NCBI GenBank assembly: GCA_964512985.1
Contig: CAZELI010000005.1
Span: forward strand, 1-64,000
Direction: 5' to 3'
Origin: CAYPGT01 sp964512985
GTDB lineage: Bacteria; Cyanobacteriota; Vampirovibrionia; LMEP-6097
DNA length: 64,000 nt
The notes under the pieces are model-generated. The model was not told where the DNA came from, made no database searches, and worked only from the letters and a program-made list of their open reading frames with translations. The position numbers were made by a program, and so were the translations under genes. Of this stretch, positions 23,817 to 33,054 are shown one piece after another (the first letter of the stretch is position 1; the number at the start of each line of letters is the position of its first letter).

Positions 23817-26800
23817 TCAGTTTTTTGTACTAGCGAGCTCTGAAGCCATGCCTAGAGCCCCGAGATCCTCTGTCCATTCCAAGAAAAGATCCTTGTTCTG
23901 TGGTGCCATTTCTTCTATGGCACGCTGGAGAAGGTTAGCTTGGCCTAGACCACTATTAAACTCAATCTTAGCTAGATCTATATCAATTAACTCTTCATCA
24001 CCTTGGTATTCACCATTGGCGCTATCTTTCAGGAGTTTTTCTATAGCATCTAAGGATTCCTTATGAGACCTTCCGCTTGCAAGTATAATCTTCTTACCAA
24101 AGTAACTATAGTAATAATCTAAACCACCGTAGCTGTTATCCTCACAGACAACCTTAAACTTATTCTTATCGCGCAAAACATATATATAAGGTATGTAATC
24201 AAACAAACCATTGAGCATATAACAATTATTAGTACCAATATTATTCTGTATTATGCGTATGTCATGCGCCTGCGCAAATTTAAGTGCGTGCCTAGGGATT
24301 GCTTCTTTCAGTATCAGTTCACCTTGCTCATCTAGTAACTTCTGGATCTTACCAGCGAGGTAAAGCGGCATAATATAAATCGGTTCGCCATAAAACATCT
24401 TGGCTCCCTGACCAGCGTTGACAGTGACAGAGCCAACATTAGCAGAGAAGAGATAGCCCTTAATACCACTCATACTCTGGAAGCTCCTCATCGCAAAGAA
24501 GATCTGCTCGTAAGGAGTAGTTTGATCGATCTTAATTCCCGAATCTACAAACGCATCCTCTACCTGGCGCGCGAACTCTGGATTAATAAAAGCACGAGCA
24601 TTATTCGGAACAAACTCCTGCATCACTAAATCATCAGTGCGAGTTTTATTAAAGATGAAATCTATCATCTCTTCTTTATCATTAGCTAAGCTCATCTTCC
24701 CGCTAATACCGCGTCCACCAGAATCCTTACTAGCCTTAAGCAACCAATAATCTATATGCGCGCAGTTACTAGCTTCGATGCGTTTCTCAAATCCTTTAGC
24801 CAAGCTATCTCTAGTCTCAAATTCTTTCTGATAAAACTCTAGCTGAACCAGGCTCTCCATATGGATTTCGTTAAGTATCTTAGGAAGTTCAGTCTTAGAA
24901 TACATCTGTTCCATACTTAACATAGACCAAACTTCTGGAATCTTAAGCTCTGCGGTAAATCCATTAATATACTGCGGGTGAGTGTGAGCAGACATAATGA
25001 TATTAGGCTTAGGTAGTGTAAGTTTATTAGAAGCTTTAAGCTCTGGATCCAGATTCACAAGCGCATGCACAAAGCCCTCAGCATTCAGAATATAAGATCC
25101 GTTATGTCCAGGATATTGTTTATCAGCATAGAGTGGATGACTAAACCCTGTAGAGAAAGGAGCTATATATTTAAGTTTTTGTTCTTCAAGTAATTCAGGT
25201 CTAAATGAAGTATAGATCTGCTTGATCTCGCCTTCATTCGTTAGATATGGAGTAAACACCGAAACATTAATATATCGAATCCCGCTCTGTGAATCAGTTT
25301 GCGGGTAATCTCTTAACAGTGGAGATCTCAACACACAATTCAAATCCCATGAATGCTTACCAATATTAGAGAGTCCAGCAATCCAAACCAGATGCACATC
25401 ATCCTCTACAGCATAACGGAATAATTTAGTAACAGTGGCGTTTTGGCTCTTAAGGATCACTGGTAGTGGATGCTTATCATGGTAATTACGCACAAAGTTT
25501 CTCAAGGCTCTCATACAGTCCCAGAAACGCTCTTCAATACAAATACCCTCATGCTGATAACCAATAGCAATCATGCCGTTATCATAATCACCGATCACTC
25601 CGTCACGATACTCATGGCTACTATATTTCAATACTGATTTATGCGAGAGTAAATAATGCAGAACTTTATAAGTATGAATGCCACCTTTACAAGCAAGCTT
25701 GAACATCTTGGTTCTGAGGTTAGGTTCTAAGTAGTAAGTCTGATTAAAGCCATAGCTGGAACCTGCACAGAGACTATGAAACATATAAGGTGGGTAATCT
25801 TCCTCGTGTACATTCAAGTACTGATCAAAGAATATAGCAAGCTTATTGATAATCTCATTCTCATCTTCTACGCCAAGAGTAAGCATAATTAAGTAACAAT
25901 CTATAAACATCTCACCAAGTTTAGAAACAGGAGCTAGATCTTCTGCCCTAGCTGCTAGCCTCTGGAATATACCGCCATGCTTCTTATGATCCCCAAAGAT
26001 CTCTATTAGAGAAAGATTATCAGCTTCACGGATCTTAATAAAATTCTTCACCGCAAGATTCAATTCTGGATCCAAACTACTAAGCATAGTAGCTAAAGTT
26101 TCGAGAACCTTGAATAGGCGTCCTAGTAAAACATTCAGATCATTAATGCTTGGGGATTTAGACTTAAGCTTATCGATATAATCTATCATTAAGCGATCCC
26201 AAGACTTCTCTATATCCTCAATAGAGCTAGGCACGACCAGTCTCTCATACTCTTGCATTCTTACCAAAACGCCATGAGAAGCCTTACTCATCTGTGCCCT
26301 ATATTCAAGACTATCAGCCGCTGAACTTACCAGAAGATCTGCCTCCTTAGTAGAACCAGCGTTCTCTAGAATTCTTACTTTAGCTTCTAATTCAAGAGGC
26401 TCGTCAGCAGCAATAAACAAATCCATCAATTCAAAGCCACGCTTACCTAAGCTTCTCATTTCATAAGACTTCTCGAATAGATCAACAATGAACTTAATAG
26501 CAGATCTCTCTTGTCCATTAATAACCCATCTACCACCAAGAATCAACCAATCATTAAAAGTCACTTCATTAGTGCTTGAATAAGTACCAACTCTAGAGAA
26601 AGCTTGAATCCATTCGCTATAACGCTTCAGGGATTTAGCTGAAGCTCTCATCTCTTGAGCTTCATGGAATTTTTGGATAATGAGGTCTCTATCTAAATCC
26701 GCTCGTTGTTGCATTTCGTTAAAGAGAGACTGCACTTGATTATTAATAGCTAAGTAATCTTGATTCTCGTTTTGTTCAGTGGCACTTAGCTTATCTCTGT

Positions 26801-29800
26801 AAATCAATTTCTGAATAAATAATTTAGCCCAAGCGCTAGATTTATCAATATTCGCTCGCCATTTCTCGTATACATCTTCGGCAATAAGATGGGATGAAAT
26901 GCTGCCACCAAGCGACATCCACTCAAGCGCCTTGTCATAGTCCAAGAAAGGACGCTTAGCTTGCTGAGGATTATCGACTAATACTAATAATGAATCAGGG
27001 TTATTGACTCGCATTAGATTACGCAGCTTCACTAGATCTTCTAAGGTATAAATCAACTCATCATGATCAGAGTTAAGCTGAATCACATCTATAGACTGGA
27101 AAGCAACTAATGGATCTTTAAAGAAACCTTTAGTATAAGTTTCTAGATACTTAATATCAGGAGCAAGCTTAGCAAGCTGAGTTTCAAGCTCAGCCCTCTC
27201 AGTATTAGCAAGCTCCGCGAGGCGCTTATTAAGAATACGCCAATCACCCACATTAGAACCATAAGTTACCACACAAGCATCTATCACCTCTTTAGTAAGT
27301 GGGGTTAATAATTTCAAGGTCATTAGCTTTTGGATAGTAGCCTCAGCTCTAGCCTTAAGTTCGCCGCCCATAAATATCTCAGGATCAACCAATGGATCAA
27401 ATATTCTTATTTCCTTAGGTAAACTATAATTCTTGATTTGATAATCTACTAAAGCTTCTACTTCTGGCATGGAGACGTTCTTTAGGTATTGTTTCTGGTG
27501 CAGTAATAAAGCCATCAAGTATTGATTAGCATTCTCTCTTTCATCAGAGACATTCCCCTTATAAGAAGCATTGAGAACTATTCTTATATCCTTATAAGCC
27601 TTATCAGTATTGAGTTTCAGCTTAGCACGCCTAATAGCAGAGTTCATTAATTGAATCCGCTGAATAATCCCAGTCTCATTAATGATGCGAGAATATTCGA
27701 TAAGTTTACTAGCTAAGACAGAGTAAGCTTTAGCCATAGCATCATCAGCAGAGTCATCAGCAGCATATTTAAATAAGGCTATCATCGAGCGTAAATTAGG
27801 CAGCCATTTATAATCTGGATTAGCTAAGTATTTTTGTATAGCTTTAGACTCGCTCAATTCTTCATAGATATATAGCTGCCAGTCTAAACTAGAAACAAAA
27901 TCCTTCTTAGAAGCTAGTAATTCTTGCATTAAATTCTTTAGTTCAGTCCTAGCAGAGTCAGTCTCCACGCCTAATTGATCAAGTAGCGAGTCTGAGTTAA
28001 TAGCCAAACCCAGAAGAATAAATAATGGTTCTTTAGTTATACAGTAACCTGTAGAAGCCATAGTGCCGTATTCCATAATATGGATACCAGCAGCCTTAGT
28101 ATTACGTGAGTTAATCGTAGAGCGAGCTAGGGCACCATCTATTGCAAAAGATTGAAAGACCCCTTGGAAGGCTATAGCTTTAGAATATTGAATAGCACGG
28201 CAAGTATTCTCTATTACTTTCACGGAACCAGCTTCAGCAGCAGTCTGGAAGAGACTATTCTGGGTGCGAGAAACATAGTCGATATATTCCTTACCCTTGA
28301 TAAGAGCATCGGGGTCATTAGCTCCTAACATACGCCCCATTAAGGTAGTAATAGAAGCAACAACATGCTTCCCAAAGTCTATACGACTAGGAGCCACCGT
28401 TAAATCAAAGTAGTAATCAGCATCTTCAATAGATTTATTACTAGTCACTGTAACTCTGTCTATCTGTGAGTTTGCAGCTAAGAATTCCTTTCTGGCAGTA
28501 GATTCTGGATAACGAATATACTTCTTCACGAAGATCTTAGCGTCACTGTTAGAAATATGTTTATCAAGCTCTTTACTAATGGTATCTGCTTTAGTTTTAG
28601 CACTCAAGCCAGTATCGTTCATTATGCTTTCTGTCCAAGCTTCGAGCTTCCAGTCTCCAGTCTCCAATTTTCTGCGTTTTAATAAACAATACTTAGCAAT
28701 ATCCTTCTGCACATCTCGCAGGTTCAGTATCATCTCAAAACTGGCTGTCTCTCTGTCTAGCTTCTCTTGAAGCATATAGTTCTGCACTTCATCTTCTAGT
28801 AAATAATATTTGAAACAAAACTCCGCAGCTTCCATAATCTCTGCTTTATAACTATGTAATAATTTATCTACAAGAGAAGGTTGATCACGCCTAGCTTCTG
28901 CAATACTTGCAACATTACTGATCTCGTTTTCCAGAATAGCTAAGAATATTTCTATCAATGGACCAAACAAAGTAGTCTCTAATTGATAGTGGAAGCGTTT
29001 GCCTTGCAACTGAGCAGCACGTATAGCCTGATACATACCAGGCGCCAAGCTGATTGCAAGGTCTTCAGCATTTTCCCATTTAATATTAGGTTTACCAGTC
29101 TTATGATCAGTAACTATCGAAATAGAAGCATTCTCAAAAAATGAATCAATCCCTTGAGCGATATAATCAAACTCAGGACAAACAAAGTTATAAGGAATAG
29201 CATTGAGACGATGCTTCTCTGACTCTTCATCCGTCTCTATATAAAGATTATGTCCCATGAGAATTCGAGGGATAAAATGTCCCGATCTAGAACTAGGACG
29301 CTGCACATATATCACAGCCTTCTGTTTCAATTCAGGACTAGAATTCACCAGATCCTCTAAATCAAGAATGATATTTAGTAATTGCCTTTCGTGGATTCTC
29401 ACTAAATCATAGAAGGGTACATAGAATTCTTTAGTGGGTTTAAATTCACTAGCAGTTTTCATTAGTAAAGCAATATAGCTCTCTATATTAGCCTTGAATT
29501 CAATAATAGCCTTATCAAAACGCGCTCTAGGACAGAGACGTATGCTTGCTTTAACGCCTTGAGTTTTAAGCGAACATAAATAAAGTAAATTATCCAAATT
29601 AAGATTAATATTAAGCAGGTTTTGTGAGAATAAATTCCTAGATTCAAAAAACTTACTAGCAGCTTCTTCAAGCTTAGAGACAGCTTCTATAGTAGAAGAT
29701 TTAAACTTACGAATTTTAAGCTCGAATTCATCAGTAATCTTAAGTGATCCAGAATTAATTAGTATAGGACCCTGCTCATGAGCCACACGAGAACCACGTT

Positions 29801-30614
29801 GAGCTACGACTCCAAGCCCGATAATCTTGAGCGCACGTACTAGCTGGTTATAATATTTCTTAGCAAACTCTTGATCAAGGCTTGCTTTATAGATTTCAAA
29901 ATACTCTTGGCAAGCTTCAGCAGAGAAAGCATCCTGTGTATAGCGAGACGCTATCTCTTCAAATGCTCGAACATTAAACGGCAAACGCCCTACTAGAGCG
30001 CGATTACGCAATATTTGTGTAGCTAAGAAAGCATCAGGCTTAGAATAAGATAAAGCATCTTGTTTAATAATAATCGCATTATAAATCTTAGTTAAATAAG
30101 TTAATAAATGTCCGCCTGCATCATAAGTTTGCGGACCATTATGATCTCTCTCAATATATTTAATTAAAGCATCTATGGCCCTATAATTAAACGCCACAAA
30201 GAATTCAAACATTTCAGAGAAGATCTCATCTTCTGACTTAGTTTTACGTGATAAAGCATAATAGACAGCCCATAAATAAAGTGGTGCAAACTGAGCGCGA
30301 ATCTTAGCATCCAGAATTAAAATCTCTCGCTCTAGATCATAACAAAGTAAATGATGATAATCGTCTACCATCTCCACTTCTAATGAATGACTACTTAACT
30401 TATCAAAGAAACTTTTAATCTCGTCTGTTTCTTTATAGAGACTATTAAGCTCCTGAGCTAATTCAGAAAGTATATGTTGTGAACTATCTTTAAACTTAAA
30501 ACGATCTAAACTAAAACTTAGGGTATTTTTTATTGGCTCACTAGGCTCATTATCCCAATTAGCTAAACCTTCTTTAGTGGCAGATTCTTTATTAAATATA
30601 TATAGCTCTAACAT
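23817..30614 (-). CDS. giant protein (2,265 aa) with C-terminal ATP-grasp-like domain
   Basis: I cannot assign a family to the whole protein. Roughly residues 1-1650 are long, mostly helical and cytoplasmic in character, without a signal peptide, membrane segments or simple repeats. Residues about 1930-2230 look like an ATP-grasp fold: LLKASKDSGGRGISGKM fits the Lys plus glycine-rich loop, DLVMQEFVPN the strand that contacts the adenine, and later Asn/Gly/Glu-rich segments (GTNNCYMLNG, CEDNSYGGLDY) could carry metal ligands. ATP-grasp enzymes form amide or thioester bonds through acyl-phosphate intermediates. The gene is intact, with no frameshift over 6.8 kb. It is divergent from the EF-hand protein gene. 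No obvious partner enzyme is adjacent. Confidence 0.75.
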   Translation of the reverse strand: MLELYIFNKESATKEGLANWDNEPSEPIKNTLSFSLDRFKFKDSSQHILSELAQELNSLYKETDEIKSFFDKLSSHSLEVEMVDDYHHLLCYDLEREILILDAKIRAQFAPLYLWAVYYALSRKTKSEDEIFSEMFEFFVAFNYRAIDALIKYIERDHNGPQTYDAGGHLLTYLTKIYNAIIIKQDALSYSKPDAFLATQILRNRALVGRLPFNVRAFEEIASRYTQDAFSAEACQEYFEIYKASLDQEFAKKYYNQLVRALKIIGLGVVAQRGSRVAHEQGPILINSGSLKITDEFELKIRKFKSSTIEAVSKLEEAASKFFESRNLFSQNLLNINLNLDNLLYLCSLKTQGVKASIRLCPRARFDKAIIEFKANIESYIALLMKTASEFKPTKEFYVPFYDLVRIHERQLLNIILDLEDLVNSSPELKQKAVIYVQRPSSRSGHFIPRILMGHNLYIETDEESEKHRLNAIPYNFVCPEFDYIAQGIDSFFENASISIVTDHKTGKPNIKWENAEDLAISLAPGMYQAIRAAQLQGKRFHYQLETTLFGPLIEIFLAILENEISNVASIAEARRDQPSLVDKLLHSYKAEIMEAAEFCFKYYLLEDEVQNYMLQEKLDRETASFEMILNLRDVQKDIAKYCLLKRRKLETGDWKLEAWTESIMNDTGLSAKTKADTISKELDKHISNSDAKIFVKKYIRYPESTARKEFLAANSQIDRVTVTSNKSIEDADYYFDLTVAPSRIDFGKHVVASITTLMGRMLGANDPDALIKGKEYIDYVSRTQNSLFQTAAEAGSVKVIENTCRAIQYSKAIAFQGVFQSFAIDGALARSTINSRNTKAAGIHIMEYGTMASTGYCITKEPLFILLGLAINSDSLLDQLGVETDSARTELKNLMQELLASKKDFVSSLDWQLYIYEELSESKAIQKYLANPDYKWLPNLRSMIALFKYAADDSADDAMAKAYSVLASKLIEYSRIINETGIIQRIQLMNSAIRRAKLKLNTDKAYKDIRIVLNASYKGNVSDERENANQYLMALLLHQKQYLKNVSMPEVEALVDYQIKNYSLPKEIRIFDPLVDPEIFMGGELKARAEATIQKLMTLKLLTPLTKEVIDACVVTYGSNVGDWRILNKRLAELANTERAELETQLAKLAPDIKYLETYTKGFFKDPLVAFQSIDVIQLNSDHDELIYTLEDLVKLRNLMRVNNPDSLLVLVDNPQQAKRPFLDYDKALEWMSLGGSISSHLIAEDVYEKWRANIDKSSAWAKLFIQKLIYRDKLSATEQNENQDYLAINNQVQSLFNEMQQRADLDRDLIIQKFHEAQEMRASAKSLKRYSEWIQAFSRVGTYSSTNEVTFNDWLILGGRWVINGQERSAIKFIVDLFEKSYEMRSLGKRGFELMDLFIAADEPLELEAKVRILENAGSTKEADLLVSSAADSLEYRAQMSKASHGVLVRMQEYERLVVPSSIEDIEKSWDRLMIDYIDKLKSKSPSINDLNVLLGRLFKVLETLATMLSSLDPELNLAVKNFIKIREADNLSLIEIFGDHKKHGGIFQRLAARAEDLAPVSKLGEMFIDCYLIMLTLGVEDENEIINKLAIFFDQYLNVHEEDYPPYMFHSLCAGSSYGFNQTYYLEPNLRTKMFKLACKGGIHTYKVLHYLLSHKSVLKYSSHEYRDGVIGDYDNGMIAIGYQHEGICIEERFWDCMRALRNFVRNYHDKHPLPVILKSQNATVTKLFRYAVEDDVHLVWIAGLSNIGKHSWDLNCVLRSPLLRDYPQTDSQSGIRYINVSVFTPYLTNEGEIKQIYTSFRPELLEEQKLKYIAPFSTGFSHPLYADKQYPGHNGSYILNAEGFVHALVNLDPELKASNKLTLPKPNIIMSAHTHPQYINGFTAELKIPEVWSMLSMEQMYSKTELPKILNEIHMESLVQLEFYQKEFETRDSLAKGFEKRIEASNCAHIDYWLLKASKDSGGRGISGKMSLANDKEEMIDFIFNKTRTDDLVMQEFVPNNARAFINPEFARQVEDAFVDSGIKIDQTTPYEQIFFAMRSFQSMSGIKGYLFSANVGSVTVNAGQGAKMFYGEPIYIMPLYLAGKIQKLLDEQGELILKEAIPRHALKFAQAHDIRIIQNNIGTNNCYMLNGLFDYIPYIYVLRDKNKFKVVCEDNSYGGLDYYYSYFGKKIILASGRSHKESLDAIEKLLKDSANGEYQGDEELIDIDLAKIEFNSGLGQANLLQRAIEEMAPQNKDLFLEWTEDLGALGMASELASTKN
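28636..28675. repeat. short in-frame tandem repeat inside the giant gene
   Basis: CCAGTCTCCAGTCTCCAA (reverse sense TTGGAGACTGGAGACTGG) encodes LETGDWKLEAW near residues 647-660. The tandem GGAGACT units and Trp-rich peptide stand out from the surrounding sequence and look like a small inserted repeat kept in frame. Confidence 0.45.
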
Positions 30615-30761
30615 AAGTGACTTTCTAAGACCTAGCTTTTATTTTATAGGTATTTATCAAAAAAAGTGATAATTCTAGCTTGAAAAATATTATCTAACGA
30701 TTTAACCGAACCTTAACTCCAATAATTTATATCTAGCTTATCAATCATTCTGGAGATAATT

Positions 30762-31829
30762 ATGACTACAGTAAATTCACAGCAATCAACACAGGTAACA
30801 GCAACACCAACTACTAGTTCAACAAGTACTAGCGGCACTCAAGCAAGCCAGGCTGAAGTTAGTGAAGTAAAAACAGCCGTCACACGTAACCGAGATGAAA
30901 TTACGTCCTATATTAGAAATCTAGGCACTGCTCCAGAATCCTTCCTCGATATGGATGGTGATGGTAGAGTCACAGATTATGATGCTAATTTTATTGATGC
31001 TTATATTGGTAGTGGCAATGGAGAACACGGCAAACGTGGTGATGAATTAAAAGAGTTTGTTAGTCCTAATATAACCTATACTCCAGAAGCTATTGCTTCA
31101 ATGGAAAACAAAGCAGCCAACTTAGTCAATAATAAAACCTTTGATTTTAATAACGACGGTACCATTGATGGCAGAGATGCACAAATAGCTAAAAAATCGA
31201 TTTCAGAGTTTGCAAAAGAAGATAGTACGAATAAATTACAAGACTTGATTAATAATAATACAGCTAACATCAATGGTGGTGGTATAGACAGCAAGGATAT
31301 GGACTTGATCAAAGCTTACTTTATCCTTGGTAAACGAGGTGATAGTCTAAAAATGTATCAGGGAAAAGATTCAAAGCTCACAGGAGCACAATTAGAAGCT
31401 AAGCTTGCAACATTAGGAGCTAATAAAAGTTTTGACTCTGATGCTAATGGAAAAATAGACTCTACTGATATTAGTCGATTAGAAGAACGGGTTAATAAAT
31501 TAACTAAAGCTAATGGCAATCCAACTGCTGCCCGAAGAGACGTTAAAATAAAAACCTTAATCGAGAGTAATCTTCTTGATGTTAACGGTGATGGTAAGAC
31601 TAATAATTTAGATATGGACATAATCGAAACTTATAGTAAGAAAGGCTTAACTGCAAGAAAAGCAAAATCTATGTCAGGGGGTCACTCTTCGTTAAGTGGA
31701 GAACAGGTCATGGGTAAATTAAAAACTCTTTTTGATAGTGGGAAGCTAGATGTAAACGAAAATCTTAGGAATGGAGGTAAGCTAGATTTAGCTCGTATAC
31801 GTAAAGCTGTAGAAGAACAACGAGATTAA
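30762..31829 (+). CDS. EF-hand/dockerin-like calcium-binding repeat protein
   Basis: After a Ser/Thr-rich N-terminus (residues 1-50) the protein has about six repeats with calcium-loop signatures: LDMDGDGRVTDYDANFIDAY, FDFNNDGTIDGRDAQ, NINGGGIDSKDMDLIKAY, FDSDANGKIDSTDISRLEE, LDVNGDGKTNNLDMDIIETY and a degenerate LDVNENLRNGGKLDL. The DxDGDG...D spacing fits EF-hand or dockerin type I loops. No signal peptide is seen, which is odd for a dockerin. GGAG lies seven bases before the ATG. The gene is divergent from the giant ATP-grasp gene, so the two may share a control region. Confidence 0.8.
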   Translation: MTTVNSQQSTQVTATPTTSSTSTSGTQASQAEVSEVKTAVTRNRDEITSYIRNLGTAPESFLDMDGDGRVTDYDANFIDAYIGSGNGEHGKRGDELKEFVSPNITYTPEAIASMENKAANLVNNKTFDFNNDGTIDGRDAQIAKKSISEFAKEDSTNKLQDLINNNTANINGGGIDSKDMDLIKAYFILGKRGDSLKMYQGKDSKLTGAQLEAKLATLGANKSFDSDANGKIDSTDISRLEERVNKLTKANGNPTAARRDVKIKTLIESNLLDVNGDGKTNNLDMDIIETYSKKGLTARKAKSMSGGHSSLSGEQVMGKLKTLFDSGKLDVNENLRNGGKLDLARIRKAVEEQRD

Positions 31830-31852
31830 TCCAACTTCAATATCGCCATAAA
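31827..31852 (+). repeat. decayed copy of the lepA 3' end
   Basis: Twenty-five of 26 bases match lepA at 39342-39367 (TAATCCAACTTCAA then ATCGCCATAAA), and weaker similarity continues for about 15 bases. Together with the fragment at 39253-39315 it brackets the CRISPR-carrying segment. Confidence 0.75.
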
Positions 31853-31875
31853 GACTGAGAATTTAATACTCGTAG

Positions 31876-31916
31876 TTAATGCATACAAATACATACATTT
31901 GTGGTATAGTATACAC
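31876..31916 (+). promoter_or_regulatory. promoter and operator of the VapB/VapC pair
   Basis: An extended -10 (TGGTATAGT, 31902-31910) ends six bases before the ATG at 31917, so the message is probably leaderless. ACAAAT...ATTTGT forms an inverted repeat just upstream and GTATAGTATAC overlaps the -10. This is a likely site for autorepression by the antitoxin-toxin complex. Confidence 0.6.
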
Positions 31917-32219
31917 ATGAGTGGAACTAATAGAAAATATAAGTCAATAAGAATACCTTTAGAGGGCTATAACTACATCAAATCTCTCAGTCAGGCCAAC
32001 CACAGAAGTATAGTTGCTGAAATAATGCTTATGCTAGATAAACATAAACCTTCAAAAAAATTACTAATTGAACCAGAACCAAATGAAATCTCAGATAAAG
32101 AATTCGAAGAAAGAAAAAAAGCCCTGAACGAATTATGCGGGATTATAGATGACCTTCCTCCTGGTAATTATTCAGAAACCATCGACGATGTTTTATATGG
32201 AGGAGATAAAATTTGGTAG
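31917..32219 (+). CDS. VapB-like antitoxin, 100 aa
   Basis: A short protein directly upstream of, and overlapping, a PIN-domain toxin gene, so an antitoxin by context. The N-terminal segment (YKSIRIPLEGYNYIKSLSQANHRSIVAEIMLML) has the strand-helix-helix pattern of ribbon-helix-helix DNA-binding domains, and the acidic C-terminal half would bind the toxin. I take the ATG at 31917 rather than an upstream in-frame codon because the -10 hexamer lies between them. Confidence 0.75.
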   Translation: MSGTNRKYKSIRIPLEGYNYIKSLSQANHRSIVAEIMLMLDKHKPSKKLLIEPEPNEISDKEFEERKKALNELCGIIDDLPPGNYSETIDDVLYGGDKIW

Positions 32220-32623
32220 TTTTTCTTGATAGCAATGTTTTAATATCTTTTTTTATCAAGGAAGAATTGCATCACCAAGCATCCAAAAAATTTCTCTCTT
32301 CTTCTGAGAAGATTCGGTTCATCACAAGTTCCGATGTGGTCTCTGAAACCCTAAACTGGTTAACCAAAAAACACAAACCACAAATTACCTACTTTGCGGG
32401 ACAGCGAATCGTGCAGGAGAAAATAACAAAAATCATAGACACAGATACAAATGATAGATTACTTGCGCTTGAATTAATCAAAAAATTCTCTGATTACAAA
32501 TTAAGCTATGTTGACGCTACTAGTTTTGCGTTAATCCATAGACTCAAGATCAAACAAGTTTATAGCTATGATGCTGATTTCAATTTACTAAAGGGTATTG
32601 AGAACTTGGCATTTTGTGGTTAA
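32213..32623 (+). CDS. VapC-like PIN-domain toxin, 136 aa
   Basis: PIN-domain ribonuclease. The acidic metal-binding residues are visible: Asp in VVFLDSNVLI, Glu in SSDVVSETL, Asp in LSYVDATSFAL and Asp in SYDADFNLL. The start is TTG, chosen because GGAGGAG lies seven bases before it inside the end of the antitoxin gene; the overlap is seven bases. VapC toxins cut specific tRNAs or rRNA. The pair sits just inside the left boundary of the CRISPR-bearing segment and could stabilise it. Confidence 0.88.
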   Translation: MVVFLDSNVLISFFIKEELHHQASKKFLSSSEKIRFITSSDVVSETLNWLTKKHKPQITYFAGQRIVQEKITKIIDTDTNDRLLALELIKKFSDYKLSYVDATSFALIHRLKIKQVYSYDADFNLLKGIENLAFCG

Positions 32624-33048
32624 GTACAATATTGTAAAATCTTATTTATGAACAAATCCATAAAATACCTACTGAATTTTGTCCATAAAGAACAACCTAA
32701 AACAGGTAAAGTTTCAGGAATGTGTGCTTCATCTTCAATTAAATTCTTAACAAGCATTGATTCTCCAGGAGTGACTTCTAGTACTTCATAAACACTCATG
32801 TATGAATTACGCAGAAGCTTGGTATATTCTCTCTCTTCCCTGTTTAGAAGACGATAGTCTTTCTTCAAGAATGCATCTATAAGATTCCATGGCTTATCAT
32901 TATCCATAAAAACATTAGAGAAGAAATACTCCATAAAGCTTGGATAGATTCCATTAAACAAGTCAGGGCCAAGATATTTTGCCACAGCTAGAAGAGTAGA
33001 GAATTCCTGCGGACATTGTATATTCTCGAAAAATTGTCTAACAGCCAA
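32620..33048 (-). CDS. hypothetical protein, 142 aa, possibly 5'-truncated
   Basis: Unknown family; the phrase LLRNSYMSVYEVLEVTPGESMLVKNLIEDE looks like a folded domain and supports a real gene. The only good upstream start is TTG at 33048; the first internal Met is residue 39. This and the lack of a Shine-Dalgarno sequence suggest the 5' end may have been lost. It is convergent with the PIN toxin (stops overlapping by four bases) and head-to-head with the next gene, only a few bases apart. Confidence 0.5.
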   Translation of the reverse strand: MAVRQFFENIQCPQEFSTLLAVAKYLGPDLFNGIYPSFMEYFFSNVFMDNDKPWNLIDAFLKKDYRLLNREEREYTKLLRNSYMSVYEVLEVTPGESMLVKNLIEDEAHIPETLPVLGCSLWTKFSRYFMDLFINKILQYCT

Positions 33049-33054
33049 TTATCA

